A stretch of DNA of 64,000 bases from Synchiropus splendidus (taxonomy: Eukaryota; Chordata; Actinopteri; Syngnathiformes; Callionymidae). The notes under the pieces are model-generated. The model was given only the letters and a program-made list of their open reading frames with translations. It was not told the origin of the DNA and searched no databases. Position numbers and translations under genes: made by a program. The stretch is from NCBI RefSeq assembly GCF_027744825.2, contig NC_071340.1:10862001-10926000 (forward strand), read 5' to 3'. Of this stretch, positions 25,601 through 37,173 are shown piece after piece. The first letter of the stretch is position 1. Every line of letters begins with the position of its first letter.

Positions 25601-27962
25601 CTGACTGCCATTAATTCCTGTGCCAAAACTCCTTAGGTGAGAAACTGGTGACAGAAGCAACCTCCGTTAGAGAAAGGTTCTTTCTTTCTCCCTCCGCATC
25701 ATCGTCACTCTTTCCGCTCTCCATCACTCCACCTCCATCCATATTCAGCAGATCCAGACATGTGGAGTTGAGAGAGGGAGGTGGAGGCATACAGGAGGGA
25801 GTTGATTGTAAATTCAGCACCAGCTCTTCTTGTTGCGCGGGAATGACCCATCATTTCACACTGGGCCAAATGGCATGAATTCATAAATATAAATAACGGC
25901 AGCAAATTCATTTTTTTAAGAAGCTGTAAACAGGCTCCGGCAGGGCCACATTAGAATAAAGATGCCTGCTCTCACACTATTGTGCTTTTCTTTCTCCTGA
26001 CCCACATATAACACATACAGAGGGGAGAAAAACAACGCTTTAACTTCATCATCAACTTCCATGTGCCCTTCCAACTTCCTCCTTCACTGTCGTTGCCTTT
26101 CCAGCGACGCAACTGTTCTTTCAACCTTCACCCATCCAGCCCTGTCTTCCATTACGATTCAAAGGTGCAGAATCAGTGGTGGCAGAAAGCACATGGCCAC
26201 ACTAACTCACTGTGGAATACAGTTCAAGTGCCACGTTCAATCCCCCTCATTATAGTTTCTTGCTTTCGCAGCTGTGGCCGCGTTTGGCGAAAGGCAAGTA
26301 GCTGAACGCAATTTTACTGACACATCAGGTTAAAAAGTAACGGGTGGGCAGAGGGGGGTCTGGATTGGTGACAGCCCAGCATCCATTTGCAAAACAAATG
26401 TATTCATCTTGGCTTTGGTGAAGGTCTCACCCGCAGTCCCTTCTGGTGTTAATCTCCATATTTCTGAGCTGCTCAACTGATTCCTCTTTTCAGGGAATAC
26501 AGTAGAAAGACAAGAAAATGTTCCACAATATATTTCAAATAAAACAAATAAAAAGATCAAAGGTTAATGGGCACTATCATTTGTCTCTCAAAGTAAATAT
26601 AATATATCTAAGAAAATGCCAACATGTAACACACATACTGTTGACCTTCCAGTATTTATAATTCATCATGAGGATCTCTAAATTTAAATGCACATAAAAT
26701 GTGCATGTAGACAAATGACACTTCAGGACCCACGCTATAAACCGCTACTGATGAGAGGGTCCATCAAACTATTTCTAAGATAAGAGTTAAAATTGTATTT
26801 GGAAGTCAAGCGACTGAAATGCTTTTTTGTTTCTTATTTTAATCTATAAAGTACCATAATGAGTACCATTACAATGGCTTCAGCTTTATTAAAATATTGT
26901 CAGTGCTCAAATATAATTTTGTTATATATTATATATATATATATATATATATTAGTAGTAGTAGTATTACTATTATTAAACATGAGCATCATAGAATTAC
27001 ATAAAACGCTGCATCTAAAACATTTCTGACTTGCAAGCCAGCAAAATGATTCTTCACCAAGTGACTTGTAAAGTGAGACAAGCAGAAAGACAAAAAAGCA
27101 GTCACCAATATTATATTACACAAATACAACAGCTTGTTGCTTCACTCGTTCATACAGAAACTGACAAGGCATCCGTTCAAAGTCAGATACAACTGATTAG
27201 ATAAACTGCCACCTCTCGATGACACCGACGCAAATGGTTGCCACGGTAGTCGGAGAGAAATGCAGCCAATCACAGTAAATCACCAGTCGGCATGAAGAGG
27301 CAGGTGAACTAATGGCAAAGACGAACAAACAATGAAATTCCCTCCCTCACGGGGGCTGACAGTCATTTGGCAGAAGTGAAAACAAGTGTTTTCATGCACC
27401 AGGTGGGAGGAAATGACACCCTCAGTCGCATTTTCACTTCTCGTTCAGGCTCCCATCTCATCTACTCTCCAACTCCATTTACCAATTTTCTGTAATAGAA
27501 ACTCAAAGTGAACCTACTGTATACAGCTACGCTTTGGTGTCTATAGAGGAGAAAATAAGTCAATAAAAGCGGTTTCATAAAGGATACGGAAATCCATATA
27601 TATTTGTTTTCCACAATGTAACTTTAATACAAGGAAAAGTTCACTCGGAATCTCTGCCTGTGATTAAAAAATATCTATACGTCAGTAAACCCCAAAACCC
27701 CAGTGATAACAATAACAGGCAATTTCCATTTTAGTAATTCATTCTCTCTGCTTATGAAAAGAGTGGGAATTCTGTTCACTTCAAAGCTTCCCTTTTTCAC
27801 AGCAAAGCTATTCAATAATTTGCGTAAACATTTGACTTCATGTCAGCAACACAAAATAAAATCAAAACAGTTTCCAAAATTATTTTTCAAAGTCATGCTA
27901 CAACATTCAACCCGTATATAAATTAGTATACTTGAGAAAGGAATCTAACTAACCTGGGGAAG
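22673..27962. other. Intronic stretch, AT-rich, no gene recognised
   Basis: Contains a short ctactactactaccactact block (25017-25037) and the compound AT/TAG array at 26922-26978. No exon or element otherwise supported. Confidence 0.5.
26922..26978. repeat. Compound (AT)n-(TAG)n-(ATT)n microsatellite
   Basis: An AT array (26931-26952) passes directly into four TAG units and then imperfect ATT units. Confidence 0.9.
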
Positions 27963-28118
27963 TAATTTGACAGTTGTTACCAGAATGATCACATTGAAGT
28001 TGAATCTGTACATATCGCCGTAAGCATCATAGCGGAGGTGATCCAGAGACGCTGCATGTAATGTACAGAACAATATTTTTTGTGCTTTAACCCTGAATTT
28101 TTTTAACTTATTATTTTT
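27963..28118 (+). repeat. Unnamed dispersed repeat, copy 1
   Basis: Shares an ordered set of blocks with 44687-44843 in the same orientation: taatttgaca/taattgaca, the identical 12-mer ccagaatgatca, aatctgt, aagcat, ggtg..tccag, and a cttattattttt/tcattatttt end. Roughly 60-65 percent alike by eye. I cannot name the family; no terminal repeats are evident. Confidence 0.55.
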
Positions 28119-28387
28119 CCACCTATCAGTGGAGACTCCTTCAAGATCTTGGTCATGAAATCAGATGGTAATAACAGATAGTATAATGATAGTAGAAGTA
28201 TAATGTGGTGCACCTGCAATTGGTGCATTGAAAAACGTTCCCTGTGAATGAGTTTATACACAACATCTGTGTGACTGATTTGTTTCAGTAAGTAATTTAT
28301 CTGAACTGCTCCTCTACACTCAACGGGAGTCTATAGTCAAAATACAGTGAAGAACACCAATTCACCGAGTCGACATGGCTTACCATC

Positions 28388-28430
28388 ATGGATGGATGGA
28401 TGGATGGATGGATAGATGGATGGATGGATG
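28388..28430. repeat. (ATGG)n tetranucleotide microsatellite, about 43 bp
   Basis: About ten ATGG units with one variant (ATAG). Confidence 0.97.
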
Positions 28431-30125
28431 CAACATTTCTTCATAAAACTTTAAGCTTGAATAGCAGCTTGAAAAACCTCCCGAGCCATCCCCCAGAGTG
28501 AAGCCTTCCAGGGTCACCCTGTCCGCAACACCATTGTTGGAAACTCATGAGAAAGTGACACCCAAAAAAGCATGAATCCATTAAAGCACGGCAACAACTG
28601 GATATTGTACCTCTAGATATAGAGCGCCGTGTACTTCTTCAAATAGTAATGGTTTTGAAAAGCCCACAGAAATAGATTACAGACCTGGACTGACACTTAC
28701 AGTACTATGTAATCCTCCGGATGAAGTTCTTAACTCTGAGGCACATATGACCTTTCTTCCGTTATGGTTTTATGGGCTTTTTTGTTCCCCGTTGCCTTAT
28801 ATTCAGCATTTTTCTTGGATTTACGTCGTCCATTGTTCCACGTCGTTGGTGCTACAGGCTTTTAAGGAAAATCACCACACTGCTACGGAACATATCAAAT
28901 AAAGGTCAATATGAGAGAACGCACAAGGTTTTGTGTGGAAATAAGAAGCCATGAGAGACTGTCGACAAAGGTCAAGATGACAAGAGATTCAAAGATCATA
29001 CTCAACTGACACTAAGTTTCTGAGCGTACTGAAACACTTCCGTAATCTCGTTTTGAGCAAAATGTCACTTTATTATATTATGGAGAAAGGTATCAAAAGC
29101 ATTGTGAAGTGTCACGATGGCTTGAAAATTTTTGTGAAATCTGACTGAGAATGATGATGATGAAGACAACTTTAATGCATCTATGTTATGGTGTTACTCA
29201 TATTGGATTAGTTTTACCTCAGACCATGGTTACCACAGAACGTCAGTGGATTAATAATAACCAATTCACACAAGATCAGAAATGTCAGTTGAACTCAAGC
29301 AACATAAGTGGGAGAGTTTCATTCCACTCACACAACAGCGTGTCCTCCCACCATCGCGGGAGGCTGCCACCAGACGTTGCCCTGTATGTGCGCCATACAA
29401 TACTTCTTGATATTACTGCCAAACAAAAGACATGGTATCGAAACTGTGGAACTGTGTCGAACGTCACTTTGGAGGAAACAAACAATTCCATGGTTCAGTC
29501 ATAGATGAGGCATGTTTGGAAGGACATTACCTGGAAAGGAACAAATTGTAACTAGGTTTCGGGTTCATGTCCAAATGTAAATACTTAATAACATTTCAAT
29601 AAAATTAATTAGTTCATAAGAAATCGCCAGCAGCCAGTGTTGCAATTATGAAGCAACACAATATTGTGGCCAGCGGCATAATGCAAAGCCCAGGAAATCA
29701 ATAAGGTAACCTTCAGAAAATAATATAAGGTTAGGCTTGAAAGAAATAGATGCACTGCTGACACCTGAGCTCCTTTTGATAGAGCCAAGATAAATAGCCT
29801 TTACAGAAACATCAAAAAGGTTGAAGAGGAAATAAACCTCAGATATAAGGGCGCTCGCACTCGTGATCCCTGGCCAATGTCAACACAGGTGCTTATTCCT
29901 TAGACAAGGGGAATGAAAGGGAAGGGCGGAGCACCTGGTCAAGGGCCACCATCATCATTCTTCATTCAGTTCTGCCATCCACGTGTCTGGCCAAAACACA
30001 TAAAATCTCCTGAAAGTATGCTGTACTTGGCAAAGTCCAAGTGGGAGTGAGAAGGGAAAAAACTATGGAAGAGGTGGGAGAAAGGAACGTTTTTTTTAAA
30101 TGTATTAAATGAACAACAATGATGA

Positions 30126-30160
30126 CAACAACAACAATAATAATAATAATAATAATAATT
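30126..30160. repeat. (ACA)n-(ATA)n compound microsatellite
   Basis: Four ACA-type units followed by about eight AAT-type units. Confidence 0.93.
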
Positions 30161-31252
30161 GTAATAACACAGGTATAGCATCAGACTGGTACTGGTTGGA
30201 GACGAAAAGTAGTTATTTTAGCAATGATGCTCGAGTAAGGAAGCACTTTCAACTGTCCATATTTCACAGCGCAGCTGATTGTCCTCTGCACAGATGGGTA
30301 CAGAGTTAGATACTGTAGTTTTGTCATCAATAAAGGAAATTTTCTGGTTCACACAGAAGGAGGACCAAAGTTGGGCAGTCATACTCTGACGTTGCAATGT
30401 TATTGTTTGAATAAAATCGAGAAAAAAAAGTGCACAACGGAAGAGACTACTTCAATACTAACCAAAAATGCAAGTTTTTGTTGTCAGCATGAGCAACAAC
30501 TGTGAATCAGAGTATTTATATTTGCAGGGAGGGTTCGCTTCGCCTTCCTGGCAGCTCAGTCTCCTCAATAATAGATGTCTCTCAGATGTTACTGTTCCAT
30601 CCCAGGTGGGGGGCTATGAGCCAGTGGTTGGGATAGCTTGTGGAGGGTTATTCATAGATTACATGCACTCACAGAGAAACACACACACACGCACAGACAC
30701 ACACAAGAGCACACACTTTGCCATTTCGACCGCGCAATCCTTCCCTCTCGTCTCCCAGCTGCCCTATTAAACTGAAGAATCTCGGGATGTGAAATGAAAC
30801 TAGTAAATCTCGACTGCTTTTATGATTGACTTGATATGATTTGTATTATAATTTGGACCCAGAGTCCCTCTCTCTGCCCCTGCTTCCCACCAATGCACCT
30901 TCAATCCCCTTCCCACTCCTTTCATTACTTAGATTGCCTCTTGTAAAATAGTCCATGAGGTCCTCACAACACATAACAGCAGCTTCACACACAACAATAC
31001 TTAGAAGATCTAAGTAGTCAATATTAGTGGCTAGCTGCGTCTACAGATACACATGTACACAGTGGTCACAAACATTTCAAAGAGCCGAATGTCTAAAAGG
31101 TGCAGTTAATGACTAATGGAGTCAAGCTACGATACAGTCTGGAATGGACTGGACTCATACATGTATGTATGAGAAACTGCGGAAAGATAACCATTGGGCA
31201 TAAGGCCTAAGAGAGTTGGAGAAAATCATTTTATTGACTTGGTGATGGAATA

Positions 31253-31275
31253 ACTGACTGACTGACTGACTGACT
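31253..31275. repeat. (CTGA)n microsatellite
   Basis: Between five and six tandem CTGA units ending in ctta. Confidence 0.93.
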
Positions 31276-32171
31276 TAGTGATAAAGTGACTGTCCCAACG
31301 GACCGTTTGAAGAGAAGGCTATTTGAAGAACAAACGTGTCGGGGTCTTTGACCATTAGGCTCTCAACAGACAAAGGGTAAAGGAAGGAAGTGAATTTGAC
31401 AAAGACCCTTTGGCCTTAGAGGAATCGTCTCTAAAGTGATAACTGCATCTCCATCTTCCTCTTCAATTCTGTGCCCTTGAGCGAAGCTCCTTCTGGCTCC
31501 ATATGAGAGTGTTTGCTAAGGATGAAGGCTGAGTCAAAAGCATGCACTGACCAGGGGTTTTCCACTTAGTACTGCAGAGCAGCAACATCTAAAGGTTGAA
31601 TTCTTTGAGCAATTGCCAACAAAATAATCATCTTATCGATAGACTAACAGCCCATTCCTACAGGAATCCACGAAGTTTGTAAGACCGGCTATCTGAGTGG
31701 CAAAATGTGTTAAAAGACTGTGCAAGGACAGAGGCAATTGCCAAGACCTTTCTGTCATTGTCATTCCAAGTTGGAATCCATCACTTTCATCTGCTTTTCC
31801 TGCCATCTTTCCAGCCTCCAACTCTCATACGGTCCCCCAGCGCAGTGAAAATAATCTTTTAAGAGGAAATCAAATCTCTCCGGCCTTTCTCTGCGGTGAA
31901 AACTGACTGGCTTAGCTTCTGACACAATCACGGAGCGGCCTGGAAGCCACACATCTGTCTGCGCAGCCAAAATGACTCACAGCAGCCTGAGCCCAAGTTA
32001 CCTGCTGGGGCCTCAACTCTGTCCAACTCAGCCACTACTGAACAGCAACCTTAATAGTTTCACAGAAGTATTCAGGTTGGGACAAGTAAAAGCCAGAACT
32101 AGCCACACAACTACAAAGTATGTGGCGATACCATCATTTCAAGAAGTGTTTCAATAGCAATACGTTCTAAT

Positions 32172-32352
32172 CAGGGGCCTCAACGTGATCCACTAAAGGG
32201 CCACAGTGGGTGCAGTTTTTAACTCAAACCAATCGAGAGCACAACTTTTTAACCAGTTGGGCTTCTGAAGTCTCAGTGGATAGTAAGTCAGTTGCTCAGA
32301 GCAAAAACTTGAAGACACAGCAGCCCTTTGGTGGATCACTTTGTGACACCCG
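32172..32352. mobile_element. hAT-type MITE, 181 bp, with 8-bp target duplication
   Basis: The left end begins cagggg and reads gtgatccactaaagggcc; the right end reads gcagccctttggtggatcac and closes cacccg. The two ends are imperfect inverted repeats: the reverse complement of the right arm contains gtgatccaccaaagggc. The flanks are gttctaat (32164-32171) and gttttaat (32353-32360), seven of eight matching, the duplication size expected for hAT. Internal text with gtgggtgcag, aaccagttggg and gcttctgaag matches a common fish MITE. It is too short to code for anything. Confidence 0.88.
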
Positions 32353-32360
32353 GTTTTAAT

Positions 32361-35300
32361 CGATGAATAATAACTAACTTAATTGAGGTCACACTCTTAA
32401 AAACAAATTCGAAAATACTCAGGGAAAGTTGATTTTCTGACAACCGGTCTGTTACTAATCCTTTGTAAAACATCATTAACCTTTTTGTCTATCTTTGCCC
32501 ACATGGTGGGGAGAAAGAAAAAGTGACTTTCAAATTTCTGTCTCTAATTAGAAACTAAAATAATTCCAAATGACTGCATGGGAATGATTTGTTATATGAA
32601 ATATTTTATTAATATGATGTAAATGCGTGAAACATAAATGCAAACATGCCGAGGACATGCAAGGATCTGCATTCCAATTTCTCCGATACTCAAATTGAAT
32701 GTCTGATAATTATCGTTTTGTTTTTTTTAAATCCCGCTCACCATTTTGGGATATATTCATGGGTTTAGCACAACAAAGAAACAAAAAAAAACATATAAAT
32801 GAAGGAAAACTCCCAGCTGTGCTCAGTTTTCTCTGCACCACAGTAACATGACTTCACAAAACCAACTTCATTTCCTTCGAACACTGCTCAGCTCAGCAGA
32901 CAGATTATGTAAGTCAATATCCATACCTTTAACTAGCAAGCGGGAAATACAAACGTCACTCATAAAAGACTCAATCTAGTGTGAGCCACTACAACACTGC
33001 GCTACCTGACTATATAAACATGACTTGACAAACACCGACCATCCAGATAAGGCATGAGCAGTATCACTTTTCCCTCTTAAAACATGTTTTCTTGCCAACA
33101 TCAGCTCTTTGAAAGAGAGCAGAAACAAATTAAGCAGGTCCACATCCTCTGGCAGGGGAGGTCCAAACACACTGGACAACTGGAAGAAATATAAAGGGGC
33201 AGAAGGGGTGTGGCATGAGACGCACTTTAACGCTATCTGTATGGTAATGACATTATCCCCTATTTGATCAGCCTGGTCCTCTCCACGCTCACTGGCTATC
33301 TCCTTGCATTCATTAGCGGCATGAATTATGGATATGCCAGCGCATCTAAATGCTAAGCATTATGCCATTTGTGATGCAGTTTTCCACCTTCTTCTTTCTC
33401 CATCTTTCCCCTGTTTATGCCGGGCCACTTCACTTTCCCAGCTTCTTCCCCAGCACTGCCAAGGATTGCTGCGGAACTATTAGAGGCTGTGCTGAACTAA
33501 TTTCCATATCATCATATGCCCCTTGAGATACTGATAGTGAGGAATCTGCTGATTTTGTATGCTTTTCCTCACATACGCACACATGCGTGAGGAAAACGTC
33601 CAGCTCCTGGATGTGATGCCCGATAAAGTTTTGGAATAATGGATAAAAAAATTAGGCTGAATCAACGAAAAAAAAGAAAATCTTTGGGCACAGATAATAA
33701 AGTCATGAACTATGTGGAACCATTCTGAAGTCATAAAGTCGGGGGGAAAAAAATAGTCCGCAGGGAAGAGAGAAGGCTTTCTTTATTTGTCCTCCATGCA
33801 GTGAAGTTACATCTGTAGGCCTTGTGTGGTGCAGGTTTTCAGAGGACACAAGTGAAACTAGACACTGCGTAATAACAACTTCCAAAAAACATTACAGTCA
33901 CTCATAAGAGACCAAACCCCTTTAATAGCAGTTGGGTTGTTTTCATTGGCCAGACCCAGGATGGTGGGAACATATCAGAACAGGAAAGGGTGGGTGTGTA
34001 TCTTCATCGATTGAGGTCAGCTGTAGTGTCTTCAGCTCCATGACCCACGGGATTTTTCTGCACAAACCAAACCTGTCTACTTGTTCCTTGGTGAGCAAAG
34101 TCCCAAATAGCAACATTGTGGTCAAGTGAATGACATCAACATCGCATTGGTCGCTTTACGAGTTCCTCTGACCGGCGTGAGAAACCATGGTTGTACGGCC
34201 TCTGGGATGTAATGCTGCTGCACACGCACAGGGACACACACGCACACATCTTCATCAGACAGATTGCCTGCGCGCACGCGCGCACACACACACACACACA
34301 CATTGCTCTGTTGGAGACACACACCACAGTGGAACACCACCGGGTAAGACCGCACATACTTTCCCATGCTGATGGTGGCGATTCTGTGTTTTATAAGTTC
34401 AGCTTTTCCTCCTTGCCCGTCTTTTGGGTTAGATGTATGATCTTTTTTGGAACAGCAGCCTTTTAATTGGTGATTCAAACTGTTATAGTTGGAATGTGAT
34501 GAGAGCGCCTTTTCTGTCCCTCTAAAAACTTCTAAAACATCCTCGGATTACACCAACAGCAGGTTGTTCCGCAGTCAAAAATAGACTGTAAGGTAACAAT
34601 ATACCGGCCAGCTGGCTGTGTGTCGTATATTTCACCAAAATCAACATAAGTTCATACACAAAATGTTCTTGTTTAACCAAATATGAAGACTGTTGTTACA
34701 CGTGACACCAGTGAACAGTGCAGCCAAAACAAGGGCAAACCTATTAACATCAAGACTATCTAACCATTACTGATGTCAGATGCACATTTAAAGCACTAAG
34801 ACAAATTCATTTTCATGATCGCTTGTATGACAATCGTACTTATCATATGCATTCCAGTACGCACCTAATTCCACACAAAAAATAATTTATTTATAGATTT
34901 CACCAATGCTGATTTATGTTGTGACCTTAAGTAATGTTAAATAACTGTCACGCTTTACTATGTGAGCATTTACAAAAAGTGTCACCAACCACCTTAAACA
35001 TTCTCTCAAAACATTGATTTCCCACAGTACAAAATAGAATATAATATTCAAAGTGAGGAATAAAGTCAAATGTTTTACAGTTAACAGCGAAGAGGTGGTG
35101 TGCAGCAGCTTATATTACTTTTGCTGAATTTATCACGAATATATATTGATTTTTCTTAAAGATGAATGTGCGGAAAAAGGTGTTGCAACTGTTACACAAT
35201 ATATGCTGGTATTGATCACTGTGGTGTGATAAAGTAGTAATGGGAGTCTACAATGTTTTCTCCAAAGTTGTGTGACTCAACACTTTTTTTGACAAATACG

Positions 35301-36464
35301 TCAAAATGTTTTGATGTGAATTTTCTGAATATTTCGAGCAATCTTTCCTTTCATCCTTCCACTCCAAATTATCACCTCAGCTTCAGTAGAATGGTCCTTT
35401 CAGGATCACTCAGACAAAAACAAGTGCCAGACTAGAAAGAAAAACCTCACCAATAGACAAAAAGAGATGCAAAGTCTGGAAAAAAATCACAGCTGTTGAG
35501 CTTGATGGTTCAAATTTTGGATACAAACAACAACAACCAGGAAAAGGTACAAAAGCAGGTGAAAATGTTGTCAAAAGGACCCAAACAAGTATTCAATTTT
35601 TGTATGAAACATGGCCATTCAGTGTCACGTTAACCTCACGGACACAAAGGAAAAGATGTGTTTCTAAAGCAGGACAATTCATACTTCTATTGTAGTAACA
35701 GAAAAGCAGTATGAAATGTGGTTGGTGCCCGCAGAAGAAAATAGTTTTCTTACCTGGATTTATCCACAGCAAAGAGGCACATATGGGGAAGAAAAGACAA
35801 AAAAAGATTAGACAAAGAATTGTGGACCAGAACGTAAAACGCATTTCTGTTATTCATACATTCTTCAGTAGTACAAGGAAGTTTCAGGAAGGAACTTAGT
35901 TTTGGCATTGAACACCACACAGCTGGTAGATAGATAAACAAAGCAGCAGGATATCACATGTATTTTAACACACTTCAACAGACAATTTAAAAACAAAACC
36001 TCACTACCCATCGCCAAGATACCACGGAATCATTTCAGTGACTGAAATAAACATGACAGATACTCAAGTATTTTGAGCAATTTCATCCAAAAACCTAAAA
36101 GAAAAACAATAAAAGTTATTGAAAATAAATGATAAATAAATAAGAGCTATAAAAACAACGAATTACGATGATGTTAAGAGTAGAAACATATTTAAATGAT
36201 TATTAAAAATATGAAAACTTTCATTTTTTATTTTTAACTTCACACATATTTCTGATATCACCCTGCCATGAAGCTGCAGTTGACCACAAATCTTGGTCCA
36301 TTTCTGGAGGACGCCCCTCTTACCTCACAAAATACTTGAATAGATCCGCATACACCCCCATCCCCACCTCAGTCAGAGAGCACATATTGTAAGGTGGCAA
36401 CCTGGACAATTCTAATAATCCAAATAAGGCTCGAACTCTCACTTTATGTGTCTTGCTGTGATGT
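32361..36464. other. Intronic stretch, nothing recognised except a CG/CA run
   Basis: The alternating run at 34269-34302 is the only clear repeat. No exon or element otherwise seen. Confidence 0.5.
34269..34302. repeat. Alternating (CG/CA)n tract
   Basis: Strict purine-pyrimidine alternation that begins CG-rich (gcgcgcacgcgcgc) and ends as a CA array. Such sequence readily adopts Z-DNA. Confidence 0.92.
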
Positions 36465-36605
36465 GTCAACACAGTGTCAGAGAGTAGAGTGGTCAGCTTT
36501 CAACTTAGAGGTTCAGATTCTTGTGTTATTGAGCAGATACTTCAGATGGCACACTGCGCCACAGCCTACTGGCGCCAGTGTGTGATTGTGAGCATGAATG
36601 GCTGA
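36465..36605 (+). mobile_element. Degenerate tRNA-type SINE
   Basis: A head with tagagtggtcagctttcaac and gaggttcagattc resembles tRNA A and B boxes. It is followed by a body with cgccagtgtgtgattgtgag and catgaatggctga, which matches the 'cagtgtgtgaatgtgagtgtgaatgg' body of common fish SINEs. Both boxes are decayed, so transcription is unlikely. Confidence 0.5.
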
Positions 36606-36918
36606 CTTGGTGTAAACCATTGTTGTTACCATTTTACATTCTATTTTTCAAATTTTGTCAGTTCACACTTCAGTGCTGAACTTTTGAGTGGGCGTGGTCA
36701 GACTGAGGTGCCGAGAAAAACGATAAACCTTTATTACACAAAGGCTGGGCTTTATGGGAAATTTTAAATAAGAAAATGTAATGACAAGGAATGGGGCTCC
36801 ACTGGCATTGAGTATCAATTTGAAAGTCTCTGAAATCAGCATATAACTTCAGAGAATTTTCAGAAAGCTGAATGAAGTGCTCTGGTGAGGTAGCTGTACA
36901 CCCACATATTCTCAACTA

Positions 36919-37173
36919 CAAGTAACATCCGACTTACGACCTGCTTGACTTACATGTCAGAAGATGCTTTTTGTTTTTTTTTTAATTCAATGTATAGCAC
37001 CGCAGCACATAGCAGCCCAGCAAAGCGTACGACAGTACAGTATCCCAGCATCTGACTCTCACACAGAGATCTACCATCACAGTAGCACCTCATGTTGGCT
37101 GTTGACTTACGTCCAATCCGACTTAAGACCGGTTGGTCGGAACCGATCACGGTCGTAAGTCGGATGTTACTTT
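36919..37173. mobile_element. MITE with perfect 22-bp inverted ends, about 255 bp
   Basis: The arms at 36920-36941 (starting aagtaacatccgacttacg) and 37151-37172 are exact reverse complements over 22 bases. TA dinucleotides lie just outside both arms, which would suit a TA-target (Tc1/mariner-like) element, but this is inference. A second gacttac-type block recurs inside the right arm. The interior has no coding capacity. Confidence 0.85.

Larger units (their letters stand above)
28119..32171. other. Intronic stretch with several simple repeats
   Basis: Holds the ATGG array (28388), the ACA/ATA array (30126), a loose CA-rich patch at about 30676-30717, and the CTGA array (31253). The 117-residue plus-strand frame at 29151-29504 matches nothing I know. 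Confidence 0.5.

Noticed and set aside
26160..26290. Possible tRNA-like B box (cgttcaatccccc) suggesting a SINE
   Set aside because: No A box at the right distance and no SINE body or tail.
29151..29504. 117-residue plus-strand open frame
   Set aside because: Checked for transposase or LINE motifs and found none; likely chance.
34191..34478. Open frames on both strands over the CA/CG array
   Set aside because: Repeat-driven frames of Thr-His and Cys-Val type; not genes.
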